A DNA stretch of 64,000 bases from Acanthaster planci (Eukaryota; Echinodermata; Asteroidea; Valvatida; Acanthasteridae): contig NW_019091359.1 of the NCBI RefSeq assembly GCF_001949145.1, forward strand, positions 2,481,748 to 2,545,747. The letters are read 5' to 3'. A model generated the notes under the pieces. The model had not been told where the DNA came from and ran no database searches. It saw nothing but the letters and a program-made list of their open reading frames with translations. The translations under genes were made by a program, and so were the position numbers. Positions 1-11,500 of this stretch are shown one piece after another; position 1 is the first letter of the stretch; each line of letters starts with the position of its first letter.

Positions 1-474
1 GCATTGACAGAATAAACCTCATTAATATCCTAGAACAAGTAATTAATGGGACAAAACTGAGATTGGTTCTTACAAGCAAAAATAGCAATTGAAGTTTAAC
101 CAAAATTATAAATAATGTGTAATCAAGATATTGAAAGGATCCCTGACTTTTGTCACTAGCCTACATACATAAAACATGCATCATACATATATCTGTATAA
201 AACTGGAACATGCTCCTCACATAAACCTTTCTTTAATGAGGCAACCAAGTCATTTAAATACCAGTTCCATAGGGCAAGCAAGTTTTAATTGTAAATTCTT
301 ATATGCATGCACTTTCCTGTTTGAACGTCACATCAAGCTGTCTTAAAACTTTGACCACTTCTTTAAATAAAATACATGCACAGGTTGCTGAGAACTGTAT
401 AAATTTTAGATGCTAAGATATGTGTTTTCTACAGTTATTAAAAAAACAGATGCCCTGTCACAAAGTGAATCACG

Positions 475-480
475 TTTATT
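475..480 (-). terminator. Polyadenylation signal of the 2OG-oxygenase-like gene
   Basis: The minus strand reads AATAAA about 110 bases past the TAA stop at 589-591. The position fits a short 3' UTR. Seen in sequence; use is inferred. Confidence 0.5.
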
Positions 481-588
481 ATTGTACCGATATAGGAAAA
501 TAACCAAAAAAATTGACACAATACAGCAGGACAAACAATCACCATTTCTTGATGAAATCTGACTATGAAGAACCTTCGTTTAAAGACC

Positions 589-2082
589 TTAATTTTTCTT
601 TGAGGGACCACCTTTGGCCTTTCCCTGTTCAGGAGTGCCAATGACCAGTGCAGACTGCAGATACAGACTTTCCGTCTCACCTCCCTCTGTGCAGTTGCCA
701 CAGTACTCGGCTTCAGTGGTTTCCTCACTGATGAGGAAGGTTTCCTCTGTCCACTCTCTGATGAACAGTGCTTGGCCGGGGAAGGGGAGACTGGGCCGTG
801 GACCATTCTTTTTCACGTAGTCCATGACCTCTTGGCTGAGCAAGAACACATCTCGTGTTTCCTCAAAGCAGTCCTCCTCATCAGGGTTCTCGATTTGGTG
901 GACAAGAACTGTCAGGGGGTGGCAGGGCAATCCCCTGGCTTGGAGACCCTCATAAAGGACCTGATCGCAACCCTTGAGGTTACCGGCTGCAAGAGCTGCC
1001 ATGGTGTATCTGTGCTGAAGGAATATGCCCAAATGCTCGTAGGAGGCTCGCTTAACCTTAGCGCTGATGTTACTCACATCAGAGACAATGTTGTCCAGAG
1101 TTGACTTGTTGTCAGCTGCAACCATGGGGCCTGTAGAGAAACTCTGCCTTTGGCAAAGTCCGTATTCACAGATGTAAGAATCTTCCTCTTGCTTGAGCAC
1201 ATTGTAGGTGATCGTAATGCGACTGCCCTCTTCGACTGGCACAATTTCATGGACACAGTCGGAGTAGAAGGCTGCCCACTGAATCTTTGACTGATCATTG
1301 GACAGGTTGGCAAACAGAAACTTTTCCTTCACCCCTTTATGTTCAACAGTCAATGTTCTTTCAGTGTGCTTGCAAGGTAGGCAAATAACTACAGTTCCAA
1401 TCATCCGAGCCGCATCGACTGGGGTATCAACTTGTGCATTGAAGAAGCCACCCTTGCTATATACACGTTCAGCTTATAGCACTCAAGGATAACACTGGCC
1501 CCATTTGCCATGGTATCACTCACCTTCTTCCTGACGACGTCCAGAAACTTGGGGCCATAGTCAACAAGACCGGGAGGAGACGGAACTTTCTTCCTTTTGT
1601 CACCAGGCTTAGGCTTCTGATGATGCAGCTTCCTAGCAAAGTAGAACTTACTAGCTTCACACTCAGAAGCCAGGCGGACACTTGGATTGTACACCGTCTC
1701 CTGCTTCCTGAGATCTCCATAGGGAGATGGCACACAGAACTCCAGGAGGCCATCAACAGGGAGCTCGGTGATCTTCCATCCAAGTTGGTTGGTGGCATCC
1801 TCTTTCATCTTCAGTCTGCAGTGAGCATCAGCTGAACTCAACTCTATCCAGCCCCCACAGCAGAAGGCTCTCTGCTGTGCCAACATCCCGAGGTTGCCAA
1901 GGAGCTGTCGGACACTTTTTCGGCCAGTTATTTCTTCACCCATGATTTCCCCAAGCTTGACTCCTTGGTGGGTGATATTCCACAAGATCCGCTCATACTC
2001 CCTGACTTTTCCATTGGCCTGCTCATAATCGGAAAGAACATCGGCCATGGTGCTGATTTGTGAGACAATGCTGTTGAAATCC
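589..2082 (-). CDS. 2OG-Fe(II) dioxygenase-like protein, large 3' exon with an apparent frameshift
   Basis: The exon encodes a protein of the 2-oxoglutarate/Fe(II) oxygenase type found widely in fungi and animals. The recognisable run is an ILECYKLNVY strand, a GGFF..xVDTP motif, a VVICLP strand, then IQWAAFYSDCVHEI and the GSRITITYN strand carrying the distal iron-binding His and the 2OG-binding Arg. A C-terminal block with LGIFLQHRYT and LKGCDQVLYEGL follows, as in the family. Two things are odd. The reading frame changes at 1458-1463, where TATATA carries two extra bases between the VY codons and SKGGFF. The HxD motif reads QVD, so the first iron-binding His is Gln. The coding block opens after a pyrimidine-rich tract ending in CTAAG near 2083, so this is probably an internal-to-terminal exon and upstream exons were not found. 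It ends at a TAA at 589-591. It could be a young pseudogene, a non-catalytic paralogue, or an intact gene with an assembly error. Family call fairly sure; activity doubtful. Confidence 0.72.
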
Positions 2083-2675
2083 CTTAGCAACACATAAGGG
2101 AAACAAGACAAAATCCATGACATTTTCAGAAAACTATAATAAATCAGCAAAAATACTTCTGCTAACTTCTTTGTGAGTGCCTCCACATCTGCTTATCATG
2201 AGATTTGTAACGAGTCACTAAATTTTGTGATTCAAGTCTAGTTGAATCATTATAACAGTGATTTGAATCAATTGAGTTATCAGGCCAAAAAGTCAAAAAT
2301 ATATATTAGTTCCACTTAATTCGAATCCCAAATATTTGAACACAAATAGGATGAACAACACAGGGTTGTGAGTGGCCACTTAAAATAAAAGCTGAAAACA
2401 GCTAATCAACAGCTGAAATGTAAAAATTTCCCCTTTTTACAGACCAGGTGTACAAAAAAGCTGAAAATCAGGGTCAACATCTAAACAAAAAAGCTGAATT
2501 CCCACACCTCTAATAAAAACAAGAAAGTGCTTTTGGCATTTTATAAATTACCTTTGGGTTTCTATACATAGTTACACTACCGCTTCCTCTTCATGATAAT
2601 CAACATGAGCATTATAAACTGACACTAAGAGTCATTACAAATTTTTCTGCAAAGAAGTTTTGCTTTTATTTTTGG

Positions 2676-2850
2676 GACTCAAGTCTTGTTAACTGTCACT
2701 TGAGTCAGATCTTCTGATGACGGACTCAAGTCACTTGCAGGTAGTGACTTGAGTCAAGTCATTTAACAATTGGCACTTGAGTCAAGTCACCGAAATTGTG
2801 ACTTGTGTTGGATTCGAGTCAAGTCATTGACTCAAGTCCTTACAACTCTG
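2676..2850. repeat. Cluster of ACTTGAGTC / GACTCAAGT palindromic units
   Basis: The unit GACTTGAGTCAAGTCA and its variants recur about eight times in under 200 bases in both orientations, with irregular spacing. Several copies contain TGAGTCA, the AP-1 consensus. It is a degenerate simple repeat or a decayed satellite. Confidence 0.6.
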
Positions 2851-3271
2851 CTTGTCATGTCTGTTTGATTTAAGTCAACAAGGGTAAGTCCCTTAGATCT
2901 GCCAGTAACTGGTGAACTGAACAGGAGTCTTCCCAGCTAGAGTAGAGTAGCAGTCATAGTACCTTCAATGTGGACTTTTTTAAAGGGTACTTTCCAATAC
3001 CTTTAACCAGAAAGTGAAACCAAAATACTTTGGATACATTTAAGAGGAATGAATGAATTCATAAGATACTTGTCGAAGAATAAATCCTCATATGGTCCCA
3101 TTAAAATAATTCAGGCTATAAGATTTAACTTGCAAACAAATTATGGTGAAACATATTTTTTTTTGGAAAACACCACAAAATACAAAACAACAGATTTGTG
3201 GTCTAACGCTGCCCTGCTACATGTAGGCCTACAATGTATACATGTTCTATACTATTCAACAACCCAAGTTT

Positions 3272-3320
3272 AACCCTAACACTCCTCAATCCTTCATCTG
3301 TTGGAGGACTGAGGAGTGTT
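3272..3320. repeat. Short hairpin repeat, copy 1
   Basis: AACACTCCTCA and TGAGGAGTGTT form a stem around an ATCCTTC..GGAGGAC loop. It is related to the copy at 4302-4356; the right arm stops earlier here, so AACCC on the left has no partner. Confidence 0.7.
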
Positions 3321-3380
3321 TTCACTTTCCCACAGAGTGAGATCTTAGCCTATCTTCAGCTAGACTGGATGATGAAGGTA

Positions 3381-3615
3381 CACTGTAAAAAGGCTGGGCA
3401 ATTTTGTGCCCAACATTGAGTGCCAGGTGAATCACTTAACTGTTGGGCTAAAAAAATAACACTGTGTAAAAAAAGTAGTACAAATAAAATTTGTTAACCA
3501 CCGTTGGGTAAAATGAGACAAGTTTGCGCATATATATCAGAAGAGAATTAACGCGGTTGGGTAATTCATCTGGTACCCAACATTGGGCTAAAAATTGCCC
3601 AGCATTTTTACTGTG
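3381..3615. mobile_element. 235-bp MITE with about 40-bp terminal inverted repeats
   Basis: The left end CACTGTAAAAAGGCTGGGC mirrors the right end, which on the minus strand reads CACAGTAAAAATGCTGGGC. Similarity continues inward through GCCCAA(C/T)(A/G)TTG. The dinucleotide TA flanks both ends (3379-3380 and 3616-3617), as expected for a TA target-site duplication of Tc1/mariner-type elements. No open frame inside, so it is non-autonomous. Confidence 0.75.
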
Positions 3616-4301
3616 TAATGCTCAGGAAAATGGTTACATTTCTAATTAATAACTGTAAAATATACTGTTATTTTTTATTAGAGTTAGCTAGATTTTGTAC
3701 ACAATTAAATTAAAACAGTGAACAAATGAAAGGAAATACAGTAGTCCTGGGTTTCCAAGTTGACAAGTCATTGAATATCCAGGCTGGGGAATGATTACAA
3801 AGAGAAAGCAAAAGGATGTTGGCCCACACAACAAATTAACAACATAAACAAAACTTAAATTTGAAAATCCTGGACACAATAAACAGAGATATGACTTTCA
3901 ATTATGTTTATTCAATAAAACATGTTTTTTTATTCTAATGCAGGGTTGGGACAGGTGAAAAGAGCGAGGGAAAACTCTGCACATAAACAACTATATTTTA
4001 CTCAAAATCCAAAGACACAATTACCGGTATGAGAAAGAACATTTAACATTACCATAAACAAAAATTACACATACGTGTGTCAGCCTCATAATTATTCATA
4101 CATCTCTCCAAGTAATAAACTGAATCCAAACAAATTGGGGTCATATTTTTTCCTCCTTTTCTTTTAAAAAATTCAAAGCACTTTGCATTACATTATCATG
4201 CTCACTGGGTCCTAGAGGTATAAAACATTTTATCTCAGCTCACTGGTGGCAGACAGCTCCATGCTGGCACAGTACAGTATATTACCAATTCAACCCACGT
4301 T

Positions 4302-4356
4302 AACCCTAACAGTCCTCAATCCTTCACCTGTTGGAGGACTGAGGACTGTTAGGGTT
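4302..4356. repeat. Short hairpin repeat, copy 2 (perfect 17-bp arms)
   Basis: AACCCTAACAGTCCTCA pairs perfectly with TGAGGACTGTTAGGGTT across a 21-base loop that is nearly identical to copy 1. Relative to copy 1, one stem pair is changed on both sides, so pairing is kept. Confidence 0.8.
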
Positions 4357-5419
4357 AAAACTTGCTGTTCTTAAACATACTCATTTGAAACCATATTTTG
4401 AGTGCATACATTTGCTGCCTACCGCTGACTACAAAATAAGTATAATTCTCACAATTTTTTCAGGAAAAATCACTAAAACCTTCACCGTTTACCAACAGCT
4501 CTTTTTCTATCAAGGCATCTTACAGAATCAGTCAAAATTCAAATGTGTCGCCAACAACTGGCACATTCTTTATACATCTGACAAAATTAGGGCATTGAGT
4601 CCCTTCAAAAGTAAGGGTGCCAACACTCTAAAGTCCTCAATAAAAAATAAAATGTAATTTTAATTTAAAACATAAAATAACTGAGTACTGTGTTTGATTT
4701 TGACAGGTTTGTGCTGGTAGGTATGAAAACATGGGAAAGGCTAATTATGTGTTAGGAATGCAGTGGCCAGTGAAGTTTCAGTGGACTTCAGAAAGGTTAT
4801 CTCTCCCTACTTTTCTGTTGTTCAAAAGTGGAGTGATCAGGAATTATAAATGTATTTTCTCAGGACTTAATCAAATCACAGTAGGTGGTATTGTCCCAGG
4901 TGCCATCTAAAACACACGACCTTCATCTGTGTTCAACTTCTTTCTCTATGATCCAACCATGCAGGAAGGAATCAAACACTCAGTCATGCTCCTGGTTCTA
5001 CATGTAGTTGGAAATCAATGGCCACACACCCCCTCCAAGTTGTGTACATGTACATACCTATCTGATTTGCTTTGTATGCCTTTGGAGGAATGCCTCCTTG
5101 GTATTCCTCCATGGTTTGACCATAATTACTTGTAACATAGCAAGAATTCTTCCTATCATGTTGTCAGTACCTAGTGATCTATAAGCTCCAAGGCTGATTT
5201 GAGGCCACATGCATGATCAGTGGATCATAGATGTTCACTCCATTTCCTACATCCTTGATAAACCTTAGGAGCTAACACTCAACAGGCAATAAGCTAAACA
5301 CGTTCAGTTTCACTCGAGTCATAACATTAGAACTGATATAAATGGCCAAATTCAAAATATTTGGAAGAAATGTTTTCAACTCTTCCAAGGTCGGATTGTG
5401 GCTCTTTATATCTCCGTAA

Positions 5420-5830
5420 AACAAGCCCCCCCCTAAAAATGGCTAGCTCTGGTTTCGCGTTAGAACCATAGAGCTCTATGGTCTTACCTTATAACTCAAA
5501 AGCTTGAAAGGTAGTTAACAAGGCAGACTAGACGCAACGAAGGACGAACAATTCCAAGTAGGCCTAGGCTTGGCCCAAAAGTTACCGCCACTAGCTGGCT
5601 GAGTGTGCCGCTGCGCGCGCACGTGGTGATCGAATATGCAGGCACGGCAAGGCGCGCTAGTACAGAGTGCGCATGCGTGCTGACGGAACTCAACTTTCTG
5701 TCCCACGTACTGATTCGATATATGTCTGGTCGACCGGTCATGGAGGAAGGAACCCATGGTCTGGTGGGGCCGGGTATGCTAGTGGTTGTGGTGGTGGTGG
5801 GGGGTATCATTTTTCAGCGTTTCTATCTCA
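5420..5830. promoter_or_regulatory. CpG-richer block, possible promoter region
   Basis: This stretch is visibly richer in CpG than its surroundings and contains TGCGCATGCGT at 5668-5678 and TGCGCGCGCAC at 5612-5622, both close to the NRF1 palindrome (T/C)GCGCA(T/C)GCGC(A/G). It lies between the minus-strand oxygenase-like gene and plus-strand SMKR1, so it could serve either or both. Promoter role is inferred only. Confidence 0.4.
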
Positions 5831-5949
5831 CTGTGAACATACTTGACAAGAAATGCCGTCAACCGGCAAAGAACAGTCACCTTTTTTTTTCCAAAGGTGT
5901 ATGGGTTTAAAATTCCGCGATTTTTTTATTATTGTAAAGACTAGCGGAT

Positions 5950-6006
5950 ATTATCCTGCAAACAAGATCTTTATCCGCCGGATAAAGATCTAGTTTGCAG
6001 GATAAT
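5950..6006. repeat. 57-bp near-perfect palindrome
   Basis: ATTATCCTGCAAACAAGATC and onward to CCG is mirrored around a central C by CGG...GATAAT, with 28-base arms and one mismatch (CTTG against CTAG). It could extrude as a cruciform. It has no loop, so it is either a very short MITE or a fold-back remnant. Confidence 0.8.
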
Positions 6007-6009
6007 GAG

Positions 6010-7245
6010 ATCGAGGTGTAATTAGTAGATACATGCGAATATGTTTAGTATCAAAAACTTATATCTACTCACACAGTCACAGTATTTTCTAGCAACACTT
6101 CTTAAACAATTAAAAATTCATAAAAAGGCCAAAATGCGAATGCATATTCTACAGCGAGCAATTTTTTTAACCCGATTCCCACATACAGCGCCCTCATACC
6201 GTGACCTACTTAGTCTGCAGCTATGGTTACCAATGCATTGTTTATGTGTGAAATCCCCGCCAGCTTGCTGTTCGCGTCTGGATAGTTAAGTTGCGGAAGT
6301 TTTTCGTTTGGTTTGTGCAATGCACGATACATTCGAGACATTTAGACATCTGTTAAAGATGACAAACCTGTGAATGATGGTTAAACCGAGGTGACTTACT
6401 AACACCAAGTTGCTGTAAAAAATAGTGAGTTAAACTTTCTAGTTTTGGTCAAGGTAGGCTTACTTTTGGAGGTCATGATGTCCACAGAAGAACTTTGCAA
6501 TGGCACCGCTGTTGTGCGTGCCAAAGCGCGGAAGTCCAGTTCGTCTGAAACAGTTCAAAATTTTGCTTCGATCATGCTCAATAGAATTTGATTTTGTGGA
6601 GATTTTAAAATTCGAAACCAAGTAAAAGGTTTCACCACTAAAAATGTTGTTCAGAGTGCCAGTGTTGAATGGTCACCCTTTCTGAAGTGCAGTAAGCTCA
6701 TCATGAAATGATGAAATTAACTAGCATCAAAATGCATCTAGGTCTAGACTCTGTGGCTCTTTGTGGATTCTGTGGCATTCTGTCTTGAGGTTAACATCGT
6801 CAGCTTGACTCATCTAATACTGCGATTCATACTGTTTGTCTTTTTTGCCATAGCTTTTCATAGGTCCTGCAAGTGCAAGCTTTGATGACATTTTAAGCCA
6901 GGAATCTTTAAAATCATCAATTTTTGATGCGAACATGCAAGCCAGCATTAGAACACGTTTGTCCCAGTTTCCAAATGTGAGCGGTTCTCACCAGTACAAA
7001 ATTCTTGTTGGGTTTGCAACAGCAGAGTTAAAAAAAAAAGTACTTTTACTTTTGGAATTAGAAAGAATTACAGTTTTGCTTGCATTAAACTGGTCATTTT
7101 ACCCCAGAAAGATGTCCTTTAACCAGTATTATTTAATTTTGGTATTTACAGATGATGTCTATGAAATTTATTTGTCATGCCACAAAGGTGCAGTGATAGA
7201 CGGAGTCATTGCATATAGTTGATTAGTAACTGCACACCTGTAGCC
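6010..7245. other. Upstream region and probable 5' UTR/promoter of SMKR1
   Basis: No supported coding exon is seen. The short open frames here, such as 6935-7222, show no family resemblance. The 5' UTR of SMKR1 should end at the ATG at 7246, but no clear TATA box or start site can be pinned. Confidence 0.4.
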
Positions 7246-8285
7246 ATGGTAAGTGATTGAAAAGATCTCTAAGATACCATTTCTTTAATGAATAACATTC
7301 AAAGAATGGATTTCTTCTCAATAAATTTTACACAGTGAGCTGAACATCATACTTGGTGGCTCAGCTGTTATTAATTAAAAAAATCTAAGCAAAAATTACA
7401 TAGTAACGTGAGGAATTCTTAATAAAACGACATCATTTTGAAATCCGTTGTTTGGTTGATCGGACAAAACCGGCACATAAGCCCAAATTAGAAAGATCAT
7501 TTCACCTATGTAAACAACAAATACCAAACTGTTTTGTAAGTGTAATGCATAAAATTTGCTCTGAAGTGTTTGTGTTATTTTTAACCACCTTCAACAAATT
7601 GGCCCAAGGCTTGATTTCATTAAGCTGGTAAGCAGAAAATCTTGCTAAGCAATTTAACATACAGTGGTAAACCAGACACTGGTAGGATTCACCACATCGA
7701 TTTTGGCCAGTAACCTATTTCCTCTAAGCAAATATTTCGCTTGTTGATAAAAAACAAAAAATTGAGCCTGAGTCATTAGGTTGTGCCTGATTTACTTGAC
7801 TGTGGCTTGGACTTACACACAAGTCTATGGTAATGGCTGTAGCCACTTCACACAGAGCTGTGTACAATTTCACATCACAGCCATACGCCTTCACCATGGT
7901 CTTAAGCTGAGTTTAAGCTTGAAACACATAACTTTCAATACTGCTCTCATCGGGATCTTTCTTCCCCCACCTTCTCTCACAGCCTGGTAAAAAAGCGGGA
8001 TATAGCCGTAGCGCTAAGGCTCTCCCTCGCCGGAGTCAGAGCAGGAGTCGCAGCCGAAGCAAGAGTCCCAGCGGCAAGAGAAAAGGAAGAAAAGCCAGAT
8101 CAGCATCCCCCGGCAAAGTAGCCAAGAAGCCCATCGACCTGATGAGTCCCGCTGCGATGACCAATGCTTACTACATTGCCCACGGTGCTCAGGAGTTCCT
8201 GGAGATGAGGGGCTTTGGCTGGCCCGACGCCCCCAAGGGAAAGAAGAAAGGCAAAGGCAAAGGCAAGAAAAAGAAGAAGAAATGA
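7246..8285 (+). CDS. SMKR1: Small lysine-rich protein 1 homologue, two coding exons (7246-7248 and 7983-8285)
   Basis: The predicted protein has 101 residues. The second exon opens after CTCTCACAG at 7982 and encodes a basic N-terminal half, then the SMKR1 signature LMSPAAMTNAYYIAHGAQEF and RGFGWPDAPKGKKK (about residues 54-90), and a Gly-Lys-rich tail ending at a TGA. Human SMKR1 has the same core (LSPAAM.N.YYIAH...LRGF.WP.APKGKK) and starts MPAKGKK. Here the exon starts in phase 0 with PGKKAG, and 734 bases upstream sits CCATG followed at once by GTAAGT, giving M-PGKK. So the first coding exon contributes only the initiator Met. Residues 17-29 hold an RS-dipeptide run (RRSQSRSRSRSKS) that I do not recall in the human protein. 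Function is unknown in any species; basic composition suggests a nucleic acid or nuclear partner, which is inference. NRF1 follows on the same strand. Confidence 0.88.
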
Positions 8286-8529
8286 GGAAAGTCACAGATG
8301 AAGGCTTATGACTGTCACTGAAGGAGTCTTTTCCTGTCTAAAATGTTTGCTCAGTTGCGGGCAACGCTGGCTATCTCTTCGGAGACTAATGTTCACAGTA
8401 CATACATGTACATACAGTCCACGTTGATATGTACAGTATTTTTTCTAATGCACCTTGGTTAACCAACAGATCTTTGGAAGAAACATAAAGAAAGTCTTTA
8501 TATGTAAGGAAGTTGGTTAAAATTTGTGT

Positions 8530-8535
8530 ATTAAA
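8530..8535 (+). terminator. Possible SMKR1 polyadenylation signal (ATTAAA)
   Basis: The variant signal ATTAAA lies 245 bases past the SMKR1 stop. A canonical AATAAA also occurs near 9829, so the 3' end cannot be fixed. Confidence 0.3.
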
Positions 8536-8539
8536 TATT

Positions 8540-11500
8540 GGTCAGTATTTTGAAACAAGAAAGTGCAGGTGACCCTATTCTGTGAATGTGTATCACATTG
8601 GCAACACATTTATGTCTTTATACGTGTATTGTTAATTAATCAAAGCCTGTACTCAATTGATAAAAGGGTATGCTACACTACGGGGAATACCAGCGTTCAG
8701 GTATAGTCAGATCTAACATCAGGTTTTTACTGAAGGGGAAGAACTTTTATGCAAGTGGGACATGAACAACATTAATCAATATTCCAAACATAATTACGTC
8801 GTTTTACTTATCTTCATTTAGTTCCTGCAACAGTTATACAGACTTTACCCTTCTGAAGTTCTGTTGTGCTTCACTTTTCAGGTTCAAATATTGGAATTTT
8901 TTCCCACCTGGCCATGATATAAAGCCGCCTTAGAAAATTGAAATGTTGCGCTCGTCAGGGAAAAGGGAAAAGACTTTTCACATCTTTTGGTTTTTAATTG
9001 TAAGATGCACCATGTTTTTGTAGTGTGTAAAGCCCTTTTCAACTTGTATTCAAATGAAAAAATATAACAGAAGAGTTTGAAGGAAAGAATTACTCCAGAA
9101 AAGTCAGGTATTTGAGCGCTTGGATCAACTGCAAATTGGTGCCTACATCTTCCGAAAAGCAATTTTATAAATTTTTGTGTCCTGAAAAATATTTTCAGTA
9201 CATGTACAATGTACATGTATTTTTCTTCTACTAAGCTTGAGTGTGTTTGTGTGCTGTTGGTGCTAGGACTGTTTTTTTAATTGAAGTGAGGAGAAATTAT
9301 GCAAATAGTTGTGATGCATGTATTACGATGATACTATATAGCAACAGGTGCACTAAGCCTAGTCAATTTGGATAACAGTCTGGTGCTTTTTTGTGTGGTA
9401 TTATCTCTCCATGGTATTATTGAAAAAATGATGTATCTATAGCAACTATTCTTTTAAATTGGGAGAAATACTCTTTCAATTGTTATTTCTGAAAAAAAAT
9501 GCAGGCATTGTATTGTTCAGAATGTTTGAATTGGCTTTCATAGTGCAAGTTGAAGGGGAACTTTGTTGTCCACTGGTAAGTTTTGGCTGGTATCTAAGAC
9601 AGGTTACCTCAGTGGAAAAATTTGACCAGTGGTTCACAAATGGCCATTGCTGGTTGTCGAAAGCTGTACTTAATAATATGCAGATTTACTTGTATCCTGT
9701 TTTTGTACATGTAGATCAAAAGTTGGTTCAGTGAATCATGATGTAACCATGTTTCATGCTGCTGCGGGGGGCTTCCAACTTGTTGTTTTTGTGGATATTA
9801 ATATGTGGTTTCATAAGTGCCAAAATTTAAATAAACTCCTTGTCTTTGAATTTGTAGTCATGAATGTAACTACATTTCAAATTAATATATTTTCTTTTAC
9901 AATTATTAACATCCTTATAAACATCAGCTTTTTCACATAAAGGGAATTTCAAAAGACTTGTATTGATGAGAACAGTTTTCATCACCTAAAATGTAATGTA
10001 TTACATTTTTCATTCTGAAACAATCACGGTGTAATCGATTGAATGTTTTGAAGCACAGAACAAATTTAATCATTCACAAGTTATCACTGAAAAACCATTA
10101 AAGTTACTTGCAAACACGGACATTTCCAGTTTCACTGTGTTTTACTTCCAGCTGTTAAATTATGGAATGGTAAGGGCGAGTGTGCAATTGAATCTGTGAT
10201 TTCCAGGCCAGACTACCATGCTAGAACTCATTGTTTCCGGCCTTTGTATTTCCATTGAAAATCCTCGTTCTAGCACTCGATCGACTGTCAGACTAGCTGT
10301 GTAAATTGAGTGTGCATGTGCAACCTTACACCAGCTTGTTCACACTTTCCTCATTTAAAAATTTTCATGTTTTTTTTTTTGCAACTCCTGCTATGCCCGC
10401 AAGCTCAGCATAATGGTGCAGGTCACAGTACATAAACTTTCAAATTTAGCCGCCACTTGGGAAAGTGCAATAAACCCGGTCATGCTCTCTTCAGCAGAAT
10501 TGATCATTCAGTGAATTCTCCCTACCTCAATTGGCGGTACCCCTATTGGTATACCCTCTCTGAAAAATTGAGTGGCGTGCTCATAACCGTCCCGAATGTG
10601 TACGTTTCCGCGCATCTAAATTCTGTTGGAAAGACCTTATTTGACGTCGATTTTACTCTGTTTATGGTGAGTATTTTGAAATTGTACGGCGTGGGTACAT
10701 AAATAAAGAATCAATTTTGGTATATTAATATGTTTTATGTTGCTTCTTCGAATAAGAACAAAGATTTTCCTCTACGAATCTGGCGCATATTTTGGAAATT
10801 TGTGCAGCTTTTGTCGTTTGCGCAGCCGCACTTCGCATTTTTTGGGAAGATCAAGATAACTTGAAATTATAAAATTCGCTTTTAAATATTCTTAATCGTG
10901 TTTCCTGGGTTTACTTTTCTCTGGCTGAAGATGGGTTACAGGAGCTGTTGGACACTGACTCTTTTGCGTTTGAACAACAGTTAATGTGAATAAAATGCAT
11001 GAGACATTCTCCTTCACTCATTCACCATTAACCATTGCGCAGCCGCAATTTCTTCGTTGCCTTCCTCGAACGTTCGTGTCGGCTCGTCAAATTTTACCGT
11101 GACAATAAACGAAAAGCGCAAGACGTTTTCATTACATATTACACCGGAATGAAAGTATAGGCTCCGAATTATTACTGGGTAGCCAGATTGTGGACATTTG
11201 GTGATTAGAAAGGAAAGATTCCTTGGCTACTGAGGTCCCGCAAATAATCTCTGGTTACCGTTTAATTTTCGACAGTTCAAGGTAGACATGCGCAAAAATG
11301 CTATGGCCATTACGCAGTCGCAAAAATTGCTCAATCGTACGCATGCACCAGAAACTTCAGTTTTTGTTATGAATCGACACTTACACCCGATGGGGTACCG
11401 ATGCCCGGCTTTTTCAGCTAGACCCCCGTCAATCCCCATGGTCAAATATACAGTGGAAATGCTCAGTTTTACTACGAGGAAAAGGAGCAGTATCTCAGGA

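Larger units (their letters stand above)
2190..5400. other. Non-coding stretch between the oxygenase-like gene and SMKR1
   Basis: No convincing exon is visible on either strand; the open frames are short and lack family motifs. It holds a cluster of ACTTGAGTC repeats, a MITE and two copies of a hairpin repeat, listed separately. Part of it may be the 5' intron of the oxygenase-like gene. Confidence 0.6.

Noticed and set aside
8014-8295. 93-codon minus-strand open frame rich in Ser and Cys
   Set aside because: It is the antisense shadow of SMKR1 exon 2, whose plus-strand product has a clear family match.
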